Source: Membranipora membranacea (lineage: Eukaryota > Bryozoa > Gymnolaemata > Cheilostomatida > Membraniporidae). From it: a DNA stretch of 64,000 nucleotides. The stretch spans positions 19,220,001 to 19,284,000 of the forward strand of contig OU612073.1 of assembly GCA_914767715.1 (NCBI GenBank), written 5' to 3'. Positions 52,402-64,000 of this stretch are shown piece after piece. The stretch's first letter is position 1. Each line of letters begins with the position of its first letter. The translations under genes and the position numbers were made by a program. A model generated the notes under the pieces. That model was not told the DNA's origin. It was given only the letters and a program-made list of their open reading frames with translations, and made no database searches.

Positions 52402-53836
52402 ATGAAAGCGGAAGGCATCATTATGAAAGCAGCGGCTGTCATTCTGATACATCTCTCATGTGAGTAAAGCTTTATTCAAAATAATCTCTCTCTTTTTTGT
52501 GAGTAATGATGAAGAACAGAAAGCGGATCCATCATATAGGTAAATGAAGGACTAGATATCGTGATTGTGTCACTTGATGTGCTTGTTTCACGTGGTGTGA
52601 TCTTGTCACGTTATGTGAATGTGTCACGTGATTGAATCTATGAAAATGGTTTCAACTCTGCTCATATTCAATTTGAAATAATGAAAAACTGGACTTGCTT
52701 TCACAAACAATATGTTGTTCACATCTGCATTTTTCTCCATCAGGCGCTGCCAGCTATCATCTCGCCAAACCTATAACTGCTGATTTCCCTGATAGTGAGA
52801 AAGCACCTGCTGTATCGTGTCCCATTTCCTGGACCCCAACATTCTATCAGACTTGTTTGAAGTATATGGATCAATCGAAAACCTACGATGACGCAAAAGA
52901 CTCCTGTGAAAATCTGAATGCTGAGCTTGTTACCTTTAGTAACAAACTGCACATCCTCTTCTTCAAAGGATTCCTAGCAGACATTGGTTAGTATCATGGA
53001 TAACAAGACATCCCATATTGTTGATACACAAAGTTAATCAATTAAAATTGAACTCAACTGTATGCTAGCAAGATAAGAGATATATTACAATGATATGTTG
53101 TACAGAGTTCCTTCGTTTCCCCTTGGCCTTCAATAAGTTGTATGTCTAAAACCACTGTCAAGTATTAGGGGAACAAATCTGATACTCTACAAGCGCATGG
53201 CATTTTATGCGTGGTAAAAGGGAAACATTTTTTTTTATTTGATTAGACCGAAATTTCAATAATGGTACAGCTGGCCACTTGAAGAATTCCTAAAGCAGCT
53301 TGTCTGAATCTTATATAGCTGCTACTGGGGCGGCGATCAATGTGTAGTGTAACATGAAAGCAGCTGTATATTTAGCTAGATTCAATTACTGATACAAAGT
53401 TATATGCTGATGGAACTTCACAAACTGCCCTACAAGCTGTGTGTTATACCACTGATCCATGAATTCATATCAGGGAGTGAAAACTCCTTGATTTCGGCTT
53501 GCCCGTTTGATTTCTATATTCCATGAACCTTCAAGCTATACTCTGAAAAAAAACGATTGTGAGACATATAGTCGTGTACACTATTTTGATATTTGGATGA
53601 ATATTATTATTGTAGGTAAGTTAGGCTGGGCGGCATGGATTGGAGCACACAAACACTTCGGAGACTGGCAGTATGACGGAATTGCTAAGGGTTTAATGGG
53701 CCAGATCACAGATTGGAAGAGTGGTGAACCAAATTGGGAGAGTGAAAAGTGTGTGTCCACCGATTGGAATGGCAAATGGAACAACCTGGCTTGTGATTGG
53801 AAAAAAAATTACGTCTGTGAGATGAGGATGATATGA
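52402..53836 (+). CDS. Secreted C-type lectin-like protein
   Basis: A carbohydrate-binding, calcium-dependent type of secreted protein. Three exons join in phase: 52402-52459, 52744-52986 and 53616-53836, giving 173 residues. The start MKAEGIIMKAAAVILIHLSC is a signal peptide, possibly beginning at the second Met. One lectin domain fills the rest: CPISWTPTFYQTC, DDAKDSCENLNAELVTF, WAAWIGA (residues 105-111), GEPNW with EPN at 138-140, KCVSTDWNGKWNNLACDW and YVCEM. The conserved cysteines are present. EPN predicts mannose-type binding, but the usual WND is WNN (155-157), so the calcium site is altered in one residue. There is no membrane anchor. An AATAAA lies 28 bp after the stop. A recognition or immune role is inference. 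Confidence 0.92.
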
Positions 53837-53863
53837 ATTTGTGAATGATTTTATTATACTCAA

Positions 53864-53869
53864 AATAAA
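53864..53869 (+). terminator. Polyadenylation signal of lectin gene
   Basis: AATAAA follows the lectin stop by 28 bp, which gives a very short 3' UTR. Confidence 0.7.
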
Positions 53870-54522
53870 TCAACAATGAGAAGGTGAATTTTACATTGTG
53901 TTTTAGAGCAGGATGGCCTGCCTCAATAAAGTTAGAAAAGAAAAACTTTCCTTATTGGATTTCTTATTATATTGCTTATTGGGAGTGGCCGGGTGGGTGA
54001 TTTAAGGTTTTTTAACACAAAACATCTCTTGGTTTGTATGCTATAACGAGAGGCTTGGTTTATTATTGAGAGCCCGTTCACCTATAATCGCTCTGCTATT
54101 CATGTGTCATGTTGTCTTAACACACTGAAAACTGAAAACCTAAAACCTTCTTCTAATGAGAGTTAGAGAAGAAACTCTGTATGATTACAGTACATATATT
54201 TATTTGTTTATAGACATTGGCTTGAAAGTATACAAATAGGAACTTGATTTGATAAATCAATTCATATAAAATTGTGAACTAGGTTTGAATTCATGAGAGT
54301 AAGGTCGCCTCAAAGAAAAATACCAATATCTTTCAACAAGTTGTCTATAGCATCTGTAGTGTGCAGTGTGTGAAGTTATCCTCTCATAAATCAATGAGAG
54401 ACTAGCTTATTTGTATGCGCTGCATAAGACTCAGTTCTGTCTCTCACACAAACTTGTTTATTGTCCTCATAATATCGGGTGTCGTCGTGTTTATCTTGCT
54501 GATTCCCTGATCAGACGCTAAG

Positions 54523-54712
54523 TTGAGCTTGCTTATTGGCCTACTCATATCATGTGACATTGAGTTGAGCTCGCTTATTGGCCTGATCATATCATGTGAC
54601 ATTAAGTTTAAATTGTCGATTGGCCTGATCATATCATGTGACACTGAGTTTTGCCTGTTGATTGGCCTGATCATATCATGTGACATTGAGTTTTGCCTGT
54701 TGATTGGCTGAT
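54523..54712. repeat. 39-bp tandem repeat, five copies
   Basis: The unit contains TTGGCCTGATCATATCATGT followed by GACATTGAGTT. The period is a multiple of three, so both strands stay open as 13-residue repeats; there is no sign that they are translated. Confidence 0.9.
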
Positions 54713-54947
54713 GTATCAGTTCTCATAAGTTCCCTCAGAAGCATAGTAGCGTAACAAGAGGAGGGGAGACTAAACTCTATACATGCAGCCTCATACGCTC
54801 CTGATTGTTTGTACTCAGCTACCTATAATAACAAACACTAATAGTCAGGTCACAGCATGCATCTCATCTCACATGTGAGAAAAGTCTGAGTTTGTAATCT
54901 GATAACTAAATCAAGATGGGTAAGCTGGACGTATCCCTATATACACA

Positions 54948-55104
54948 CGTGGGCGTGTCTAATATAACATCGTCGGGCGTGTCTTATGTACAATGGTGGG
55001 CGTGTCTAATATAACATACGGTGGGCGTGTCTTACATAAACATTTTGTGGGCATATCTAATATAAATTAGGTGGGTGTGTCTTATATTCATTGGTGGATG
55101 TGTC
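54948..55104. repeat. ~24-bp tandem repeat, about seven copies
   Basis: Units of the form GTGGGCGTGTCTAATATAAC alternate with a GTGGGCGTGTCTTAT type. Divergence rises toward the right end. Confidence 0.85.
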
Positions 55105-55752
55105 AAAATGCATAGTAATCATTTCATTAAAAAAAATAAAAAGAAACTCTGAAGATATCCTGCCAAATGTTATAATTGTTATAAAATCATGACAAAGTAT
55201 ATAGCACCCATGAAGTAAAATTGGAATCACCAAAGTTGTTTCTCCAGCTAGTAAGCTTCAAAATGAGCCCAAAACTGACCCTCTCGGACTGGCATTGAAG
55301 TTGACCTTTTCAAGAACGGAGAGGCCATGTGTGTGGTTAGAATTAGATTTTCGAGCAACATTCGGAATTTTTTGTGTATGAAACTGTCAAAGGAAAACTG
55401 AGTTTTTCCCATCGCAGAATGTGAGTCAATATGCTTCAATTTTTTGAGCTAGGATAATCTTCATAATGGCACTAGTCAGGTTTGATTTCGGCTGGTGTCA
55501 TCCAATTTTGTTAAAATTCAGGAGTTCAAAGTTCTAAATGGTAGACTTATAAGCAAAATGTATATTTATGACATCATATCCCCTATGCGTGGTTCGTGAG
55601 CGAGCCACATCGAGACCTTGCTTTGAGAAGTTGACCAATTGAGTTGTTCTTAGACTCATTTTAAAGCTCATCAGCTGGAGAACCACCTCTGATGATTTTG
55701 AGCTTAATTTCATGGATGTTTTTTTTTAAGGTTACATTAAGCTGTATCTTAC

Positions 55753-58700
55753 TTTATTATCGAGTATATCTAGATCAGATTGTACAAGTTCTTCAGTGAC
55801 TTCATCATAATAACGCAACGCAGCAGTTACATTCTTAGGTAGAACCAATAAATGTCTGTATGAGCCTGGTAGTCTGTAATCCTGGTGGGGTGAGAAAATA
55901 TAAAGTGATCATTAAATCAGATATTCAAATTACAATTTTTGATCATAATTTGTAATATCGTATGGAGCCTAAAGGTGTATGTGTATTAGGAGGGGGCTCC
56001 ATGACTTCTTCTTACCACCTCTGTAGGTTCAAGTTCCCAAATATCTGTGACTACTCAGGGGAATAATGAGCTGAAACAGAATTTATGACTCTATCGGTTT
56101 GAAAACTCTTTTTTTTTGGAATCCCTCTTTCATGATGATGACAGGGGGGAGATTGCAATATCGATATTACTTTCATTGAAGCTAGAAATTGTTTTGTTTT
56201 CTCCCCATGGATCACTTTTCCAGTATATCGTAAGTTACGCCCTTACGATTACCAGAGAGAGAACTGTCTCACCCATAAAGCACAGTTTCAGCTCATTTTT
56301 CTCACATGATAGTAACATGTAAACATGGTAATAGGCAGATGCAAAAAAACCAAGACATGGAGAATCCATATATCAATTACATTTGATAAACCCACAGACC
56401 ACCCTGCCCCCTCCTCCAATACCAACACCCTTTAGAAGAAGTACATTTGAAAAGTATATGTATACCTATTATATACCTTCTCTCCTACATGATGACTAAT
56501 CTCCTTTGACGTAAGTGCTCGTACGAGGCATCTGGTGAATTTAAAAAACTATCTGATTGTGGAGGCCCATCTGCCGAGATACGGTCTTGAGTGACTTATC
56601 AGAGGTCTGGTATTGGGTGATTTACCTCCTGAGATCTGGTATTGAGCTCAGTGGTATTAAGGGACGTACCTTTTGTTTTGTTTTGAGATCAGCGATAGAT
56701 AAATTATCTTCAGATAACATTGAGGTCATCCAATCTTTCACCTAAAATCAATAAAAACACGAGACTAAAAATTGAACATTTTAATATACATCTAGAAATG
56801 TTTATCACTGTAGTTTTAGATCAATATTTATCAAAGTGTAAACGCTTTGTGGGAAATAATGTCAAATACTCTACCATACTCTATTGCCTGAGATTATTCC
56901 AACTCACATTCTAAGTTCTCCTGCACAAAATAATGAGTTTATTTATATAATGTTATCCACATGGGTAAAACTTAAACGTGGACCTCAAATTATTATCACT
57001 AGTCAATAGGTCCAAGCACTCCATAGCCAGCCCTGGCTAATGAGTACCTACACAGCGTAAAGCACTGTTACCCATTGGAACAGCCTACCAAACAGGAATC
57101 CAACCCGCTAACCTGATAACCTAGCCCGAGATTCTTCTCTCACATACTTATTTACCTCATTATTAGGTAGCTGAACATTAAATCCAGGCAGTGGCATCAG
57201 TACATCATATATAGTATATTTATCTAAGTCAGCGGCTGTGAGGTGTCTCACTGCTGATTTATTTATCTGAGTCTCTTCTTTATCTTTATCTGTATCTTGT
57301 CTATCCTCAGCTGTAATATTAACTGAGACATTGTTCTCATCTATCAGGATTTTAAGTGAAACAATCGATCACTCATTAATATAATACAGGAACATAGTCA
57401 GGTTCACTTTACCAGAGCATGACAAAGTTAGGAAATTCTAAGGTCAGATAATTCCCAATATTCATGGATGTTATCGTTACTGTAGGAGCAAGGGGTTTGG
57501 GATATACCCCAAACTTCCTGGTTGTAGTGGCAGTGATCTATTTTGTCAAAGTTGGAGTTGCCTCTTCTACTGCACGACGAATGACAATAGAGATGCAACT
57601 CCAATGCTGGCAGAATGGACCAAACAACTTGACCTAAGTAACAGGTATGAGGTATGCAAGACGAGATATATAGTTCATTCTTACAACAACAAATAACTAA
57701 AAGAATATTCTTGTCTGTTGTTACAAGATGTTCCAAGTAGTGTAGAAAGACACATACAGATAAGAAATGGCTGTTTCTAATAAAATGAAAGCTAATCTGC
57801 AGACCTGAGAGTGGAGGTAGACCTTGATCTGTAGTAGTAGGGGTAGTAGTCGAGGAGGCTGATCTATCATATACCAGATCTCCGACTATCGGCTCTAATC
57901 CATACTTCTCTATTCTTTGTGAAGCTAATCTGTTCCAGATTAAACTCTGATAACTGTGTAGATATAAGAGTCGTGTCGTCCTGTCAATTATATATATATA
58001 TCATAACAATAAAATAACAAAAAGATAAATATAATGATATATACTAAGATTAATGTGGAGATAATTATACCATGATATAATCCAGTTTACTCCAGGAGGA
58101 AAGTCAGCGACAGAGAGTGAATATATTTACTAACTAACTATATGTACCTGGAAATATTTTCTAAACCAATTCAAGACTGACTATACATTTGATGGTTAAG
58201 ATGATCTCTAGGACAAGATGTTATGGGATACTGCCACACACATCGTGCCTGAAGTCGGCTTGTCTTACCTGGGGATACTCTCCATGGCGCTCTGTAGTTT
58301 ATCCAGACCATATCTGATAATTCCCTGCATCAGACGTCTCTCAATATTCAGAGATTTAGGGAGCTTATCTAAAACCTGCTTGGCATTACGAGATTCCTTC
58401 CACAGAAATCTAGCCTTCTCTACATCAGACCTTTCTGAGCCTCTAGGTGACATGATGAGGTCTATGGCTTGTAAAAGTTCACCTTTCAGTAATAGTTTGC
58501 CTATCTGTGGAGCAAACATATGGTTGATATTGTGGGAAGTGAGTACGAGAAAAAGAAATCATAAGACATAGGAATCATTCTATGTGGTAAACAGACCATA
58601 ATCTACATCACTTTCATTGTCAACTCTCATATATGGTTTTTTAAACACTAAAGTCTGAGCCTGAATCAACATCAATGTTCTCTCTTGTTTCATTTAAAAC

Positions 58701-59836
58701 ATACAGAGTACAGATTACATTAGAGTAATTCTTGTGTTTATCATGAATGATAAAGCTGTTATTGAACATACCAGGCTATAGAAGGTACAAAAAGCACCAG
58801 GTACTCACTTCATATGTAGGTATGTTAGTCGTACCGAATCTCTGCATACCAAAGTAATTAATGAAACCATCTGAGCTAAGAGCGTCAGCGGCCTTCTGTA
58901 GATTCTCAGCTGTGCTGCTGACGTTACGTAATACTATCTTAAAGTGATTACCTGCCAGCTGACCCAGACCTATTCTCTCCTGAAGGGGAAGTAAAGAGGA
59001 GAGTGCAGCATATGATATATTATATATCACTTAACAACATAAGCGCTTAGTGGGTATCCATAAACATATATGAATACATAAAAACATTTATATGTTTATG
59101 GTAATATCTAACAAGCGAGCAAACCTATGTCAGAATATTAGAGTTGTAGTTTGATGATTGTCTGCGTATCACAATGATGATAATGACAATGACAATAATA
59201 TTTCTGTCTGTCATTGCTGACGATGACTGCTCCTGCATTGAGGCATATGAACTGTTTTCAGTTGAACGAGGTTTCTAAATAATTAGTAGTAGCGTTCAGA
59301 ATCCAGCATGATGCATTTTGCTTCAATGACAGGGTTCAATTGGTTGGAGACAGCAACCTTATGCTTTGTATAATGCAGATCACAGTGTACATATGCAGAG
59401 AACGATTATTTTGAGTCCGGATCAGTTGAGATTGGGGTTATGTGGTTTGCCAAGCCATAAAGAATATACACCGGACGACAATAAAACCACTTAGAGGCAG
59501 GCGCGCTTTTACCTAGGGCCATTCAATCATTTTCATTCTTCACACTAAATAAAACTTTATAAGTGAATAGAACTGCTACTACTTACATGTTTATACTGGA
59601 AGTTACCGAGTTTCATTCCCCAGAGTTTTTTGTTGGTACCTCTTAGTTTCTCAGCTGTCACTTTATGTACACTGACTCGCTGACTAGTCTTAGCTCTTTT
59701 ATCTTTAGTACCCGCGTACTGAAACTGCTGTGCTCTGATATTACTATACTTAGAGATTATGTCTAACGCTTCCATCGTATCCTTAAAATAAACAAATCTG
59801 ATATTAGCATACTGATGTGGTGTCCAATCCAGAGAA
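55753..59836 (-). CDS. PUS7: PUS7, TruD-type pseudouridine synthase (partial)
   Basis: Converts uridine to pseudouridine in tRNA and mRNA. Seven exons on the minus strand join in phase: 59836-59587, 58979-58809, 58504-58269, 57980-57805, 57340-57156, 56741-56670 and 55881-55753, about 406 residues. The catalytic Asp is in [20 protein letters not shown]. Other family landmarks, in order: [72 protein letters not shown], and [15 protein letters not shown]. Human PUS7 has 661 residues. Missing are the N-terminal exons (the GFxGxxKxRYxDFxVxE part) and the last exon with the SYATMxxRE-type end; I could not find either between 53.9 and 62 kb. The visible exons have no stop or frameshift, so the gene may be live with unrecognised end exons, or truncated. 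Confidence 0.9.
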
Positions 59837-60282
59837 CTGTGGGATGTCATGTATACTCACATACCAGAACACTCACATACTAAATTGTACAATGTCATTG
59901 TAGAATTTCCAGTACACCTTAAGAACTCATTTCTTCTAAAGCAAGGTGAAAAGGTTCAGTTATTTTAATAATGCAGTACTGTGTTCGTCTATTTAATTTT
60001 ACTACTTTCAACCTGGCCTTTGAGGCTTATATTTTGAAGCTGTCGGGCTGTCGGGCGAGGGGCAAAAGTCTGGGGGGCTCAGACTACTCATCAACCATTG
60101 TCAAGTACCACATCGCCTCAGTTATTTCTATTTAATTTCTATGATTTCTTCTTACTGCGGGTTAGGCTATCTTAGTGGAACATTTCTTAGTGATAATTAA
60201 CACATCAACTGTTTTATATACTGTTGATTTTAGGAGGAACAACAATACAAACATAACATAAGATAACCTGAGGGACAGTCTT

Positions 60283-60492
60283 GTAGCAGTCACCACTCAG
60301 TCACCACTCAGTCACCACTCAGTCACCACTCAGTCACCACTCAGTCACCACTCAGTCACCACTCAGTCACCACTCAGTCACCACTCAGTCACCACTCACT
60401 CACCACTCAGTCACCACTCAGTCACCACTCAGTCACCACTCAGTCACCACTCACTCACCACTCACTCACCACTCACTCACCACTCACTCAGA
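60283..60492. repeat. 11-bp minisatellite CAGTCACCACT
   Basis: About 19 copies of CAGTCACCACT, the last few mostly with CACTCACCACT. Purely tandem, no coding role. Confidence 0.95.
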
Positions 60493-60595
60493 CAGTTTTA
60501 GTATGTGCCAGAACCACCAATAGGCATAACGCATTTTCCATAAATGGTTCTAACAGATTTGGATAATGTTTGTTAAATATAATTACTTCTAGTTG

Positions 60596-61355
60596 GTTTA
60601 TACAACCGGAACACTCAATCAACCGCTTTATATGATGTGCAGAACATTTGCAACAGTGGCTGGATTAATATATGTAACATCACTCAGTGTGTGTTTGTGG
60701 GTAGGTTAAGCTGATTAGAACTTTGAACATGATTTTAAGAGGTGACCAACATGGTTTTTTTAACATTTGATGAAACATATAGCACGCTGAGAAATGAGGA
60801 GTACAGGAGATCGAGTACTGGGGGGGTCATGACGTTAAGATTAAGTCCATGACTATGCTGCTAGTTGTTGACAAGCTTTTCTCAAATTGTCCTTCAAAAT
60901 CCTTAGCTAGTTCCTTGAAAGGGTTCCTGTACTTGTAAACAGGTTTCCGTTTCCCTACAAAGTTTTCTGTAATTTGATGTAGTTTCTTTGTAAGTGAGAT
61001 TTGCTTTTCAGATTACAGAAATTCGCTTGAGGGAAACGGAAACCTGTTTACAGTAAAAGAACCTTTTCAAGGAACTAGCTAAGGATTTTGAAATACAATT
61101 TGAGAAAAGCTTGTCAACAACTAGCAGCATAGTCAAGAACTTAAGCTTAACATCATGACCTCCCCAGTACTCGATCTCCTGTACTCCTTGGTTCTCCAAG
61201 CACTAAATGATTGTTTAAACTAGAATAATATGTTGCTAACATAGATTTCTAGTCAGCTTAACCTACCCATAACACACACTGACTGATGTTACATGAATTA
61301 GTTTAGCCACTGTTGCAAATGTGTTGTGCATCATATAAAACAGTTGGTTGTGTAC
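60596..61355. mobile_element. ~760-bp imperfect palindrome (foldback element)
   Basis: The left arm (CTTTATATGATGTGCAGAAC, GCAACAGTGGCT, TGGGTAGGTTAAGCTGA, GAGTACAGGAGATCGAGTACT, quoted in parts) is repeated inverted on the right up to GCATCATATAAAACAG. The centre is near 60975. Arms differ by scattered substitutions and one ~15-bp gap. No coding capacity; not obviously related to the 23/43-kb family. Confidence 0.85.
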
Positions 61356-61632
61356 ATGCTGATGCACAACACATATACTAGGACTTTGACCAGAATGTGG
61401 CAGAAACAGGAAAAGAAGGAAAGGCAGGACAAACCAAATGCTTAAACATTCCTGCAGTTCTCACATTGGTATGGCCATGAGTTGTAATCTCATAGAACAA
61501 AAAAACCTGATGGCTGGGATGTTGACTTCAGACATGTGACAATGAGACATTATAAAGCTTAGATAAGGGAGTCATATGATGACTGTACAATGAGTCTATC
61601 TGGTACAGGCAACAGTGTAGACTGGGTTTATT

Positions 61633-61854
61633 GTGAGTAAACGCAATACGAGATTGCAACCCTGCTCATGTCCTGGCTGTGGTGCAAACCTGGATGATAA
61701 TATCACTACCACTGTCACTAATAACCATTGTCCCAAATACAAAGACCAACCAGACTCTGGAAAAATCAGCTGTCACCCAAAATACAAAATTATGCATCGG
61801 GAACAAGATCTTGTTGACTTCATCCACCAATTATGCAATTCTGATAACCATTAG
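61633..61854 (+). pseudogene. Possible retroelement C-terminal Cys/His fragment
   Basis: A 73-codon frame reads PCSCPGCGANLDDN, then NNHCPKYKD, then HREQDLVDFIHQLC. The Cys/His order followed by R(H/E)xxL resembles the tail of non-LTR reverse transcriptases (CPxCG...HxxxxC...RHDxxL). There is no RT domain upstream. Low confidence; it could equally be an unrelated small frame. Confidence 0.3.
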
Positions 61855-62597
61855 ATGTTAGAGCAAGCGTGCTATCCGATGCCTTTGTGTACTATGGGTA
61901 CCTGGTACATGTACTCTGACAATACAATAGTTATTGTGTTATATCTTATTGAAGACGAGATAAGGCAGCCCTACTCCTCAAGGTATGCAAGAAATCCTCG
62001 CAACCACAGGGATCTAAGTCTGTTATGACTCGCATATGGCAAATGAACCGGAAAAATCAAAAACTTTCATATATAGTTTCAAGACCAAATAAAAATGGAA
62101 AAATTCAATGCATGGAACATTTGAATTTTTACACCCGAACCCAAATGCCATACTGCCCTATAACTCTTTCAACCCCCACCCTCCCTCTTATACTGCTTTT
62201 CCTACACGCCCCTGAGTAGAATTATGTCAAGTAGAAACATGATTTAAAACTTAAGATATACTCTGAAATTTTAGTATGCAGTAGGCACGGTTTCCAGGCT
62301 GTTTTTGGAGTAATATTTTCAAGTCACCTTATTGAGCTAACAAGTGGCCATAACGTGGCGTTTACAAGGCACACTACCAATATTACTATTGGCCAGATGA
62401 CATAGTGATAGTTAAACCGATGTCTTTAACTCCTTGGTTAAACTGGCTATAACGGGAAGGAATTTTACATTGCAATCCATCTCAGTCACTTAACTTTATG
62501 ACCCAACGTTTGAAGGGCGTGATGTAGAAATCTTATGCTAATATCCACAATAAAATATCGACATTGAGTATTGGCCAATCAGCTTCCCTTTTACATG

Positions 62598-62606
62598 TAT
62601 ATATAG
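62598..62606 (+). promoter_or_regulatory. TATA box of the D8C gene
   Basis: TATATATAG lies 58 bp before the ATG at 62664. With a start of transcription about 30 bp downstream, the 5' UTR would be some 30-35 bases. Confidence 0.6.
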
Positions 62607-62663
62607 CGCTCAGATATATTCTCTATAGCTCATTCTGTATACTAGCAGAGAAGATCAGGCACA

Positions 62664-63812
62664 ATGTACTTCCCTCTGGTGATACTGTCTATACTATCTA
62701 TACTAGTATTCAATTTATATCTAGTAATAGGAGACAATGTGATTCGCCTGTCAAATGGCACAAACCATCATATGGATTGTAAGTATCAACCATTAATTAA
62801 TATATCCTAACTTTGAAAATGCTGTAACCAGTATTAAGGTTTGATAAAAGGATGTGAACTCTAAATATTGATCAGCTTGCTTATATTCTTCTTGCATCTC
62901 CATACAAGTATAGAGGTTACACAATATACCAACTCTAAATAATTATCAGCTTTGCTTATATTCACATTTTATATCCTTATACAAGTATAGGGGTTGCACA
63001 GCACACCAAATTTTTACATCTGTTTTTTAGCGATTACTGAACTGAATATTTTTCGAGCTCGTGTGAAGATACTGTATCGTATGATTGAGAAGCAGTGCCC
63101 ACAGCTTCTCACAACCAGCAAGACACGGAAACAATCCACAGAGTATTATGATAACAGTCTCAAAATCGAAAAAAAGCTGTACGACAATTTGATGAGAGTC
63201 CTTATTCAATGTCAGCGGCTCAGTGCAACAACTACATCGACACCGCCCACAACCTCACCCACAACCCCGCCAACAACCCCACCGACAACCCCACCCACAA
63301 CCCCGCCGACAACCCCGCCCACAACCCCGCCAACAACCCCGCCCACAACCCCACCCACGACCCCGTCAACAACCCCGCCCACAACCCTGCCTACAACCAT
63401 CCCCTTTTCTGTTGAGTGTCAGAACGCCCTCAATCTGACTGAATACTGGAGAAGAGACCACCGTGGCAGTGACATAAAACCCAATGATGGAAACTATCAG
63501 TGTGACACAAGGGAGATGGTCAACCAAGGCAGGCCGTGGTTCAGGTTCTCTGGGGCGGCAGGTAATAGGCTACTCAGCACCTGTCCTCCCGCTTTTAGCT
63601 GTGGCTCTCAGGCGGCAATCTGGTCTGATGAGGTGATGCCGAGCTCCCCTGCTCACCGCAGGGTGATTAACGTTTATATATCATGGAGGAAAAGATGTAA
63701 ATATTATACAAGGAATGCCACAGTAATGAGGTGTTCTAACCAGCCTCATGACTTTATCTATAAGTATGAAGGGCCCATGCGGTGTGGTGATGCTTTCTGT
63801 GGTATGCTTTAA
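62664..63812 (+). CDS. Secreted mucin-like protein with uromodulin-type D8C domain
   Basis: Two exons, 62664-62778 and 63031-63812, join in phase to give 298 residues. The first exon encodes a signal peptide (MYFPLVILSILSILVFNLYL) and a glycosylation site NGT. Next comes a basic helical segment (FRARVKILYRMIEKQCPQLL), then a Thr/Pro linker of repeated PTTP units (about 63235-63405), likely O-glycosylated. The C-terminal half is the Cys-rich D8C domain shared by uromodulin, GP2 and OIT3/LZP: CQNALNLTEYWR, GRPWFRFSGAAGNRLLSTCP, SCGSQAAIW, and KRCKYYTRNATVMRC to CGDAFCG. It lacks the ZP polymerisation domain and membrane anchor found in uromodulin, so it is a soluble, stand-alone D8C protein. 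An extracellular lectin-like or barrier role is inference. Confidence 0.88.
63235..63405 (+). repeat. Coding PTTP repeat of D8C gene
   Basis: CCCACAACC or CCGACAACC 9- to 12-bp units code for Pro-Thr-Thr-Pro repeats. The frame is kept and the units are interrupted only by a few Ser or Leu codons. Copy number is likely to vary between alleles. Confidence 0.85.
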
Positions 63813-64000
63813 ACTGATTACACCACTATTGTGTTTATTCAATAATCAATTAATTTTTTATTAATGATGGTAAACAAATATGTATGAAGGGAACATTATG
63901 ATGAATCCAAATCTACCATTGACTTTCCATTGACATTGACTTTGGAGGCTTCAAGTCGCATAATAAGAGTTTCTAACCAGCCCCAGCCACAGATTTATAA

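Noticed and set aside
54444-54686. Minus-strand MSHDMIRPI repeat protein
   Set aside because: By-product of the 39-bp tandem repeat, whose period is a multiple of three.
56461-56540. A PUS7 exon between 56670 and 55881
   Set aside because: A possible acceptor exists, but the frame hits stops, and exon 56741-56670 already joins the exon at 55881 collinearly with the family.
58218-58571. Plus-strand 117-codon frame
   Set aside because: Antisense of a clear PUS7 exon.

Overview
The window looks like nuclear DNA of an invertebrate animal. Genes are split by short GT-AG introns, base composition is AT-rich, gene density is low, and mobile-element debris is plentiful. The gene families seen (C-type lectin, uromodulin-type D8C protein, caspase, peroxisomal hydroxyacid oxidase, DNA polymerase theta, PUS7) are animal-like. 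The small introns fit a sponge or another early-branching animal, but the sequence alone does not settle the species.

Layout. 0.3-5.2 kb (+): remains of a DNA polymerase theta (POLQ) gene, covering the central disordered region, the exonuclease-like domain and the start of the next segment, with frameshifts and stops and no polymerase core. 5.2-16.9 kb: no recognisable gene, but a tRNA-like sequence and a tandem array of tRNA-like modules at 10.0-11.1 kb. 16.9-20.9 kb (-): a caspase gene with its catalytic motifs but an in-frame stop and apparent frameshifts, flanked by two copies of a duplicated exon-like segment. 21.1-31.6 kb (+): a complete nine-exon FMN-dependent 2-hydroxyacid oxidase of 348 residues with changed active-site residues.

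Intron 7 of the oxidase holds the most unusual object here, a foldback element of about 5.5 kb (24.90-30.42 kb). Its arms are built from ~350-bp repeats carrying a recurrent GC-rich motif, its tips are palindromic, and its core encodes an OTU-type cysteine protease domain. Intron 5 holds a smaller foldback element with a second copy at 43.1 kb. 31.8-52 kb: repeats, including tRNA-derived SINE-like pieces, a TGCG microsatellite, 40- and 54-bp tandem repeats, a possible solo LTR, a hAT-like transposon with a decayed transposase, a LINE fragment, and a 2-kb minisatellite.

52.4-53.8 kb (+): a complete three-exon secreted C-type lectin. 55.7-59.8 kb (-): seven exons of PUS7 (TruD-type tRNA/mRNA pseudouridine synthase) lacking both ends. 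60.2-61.4 kb: an 11-bp minisatellite and a large hairpin. 62.6-63.8 kb (+): a complete two-exon secreted mucin-like protein with a D8C domain and a TATA box. The genes are unrelated neighbours, not a pathway. The lectin and the D8C protein are both secreted and disulfide-rich and could serve recognition or barrier roles. Three loci (POLQ, caspase, PUS7) look damaged or incomplete; sequence errors are an alternative explanation for the first two.
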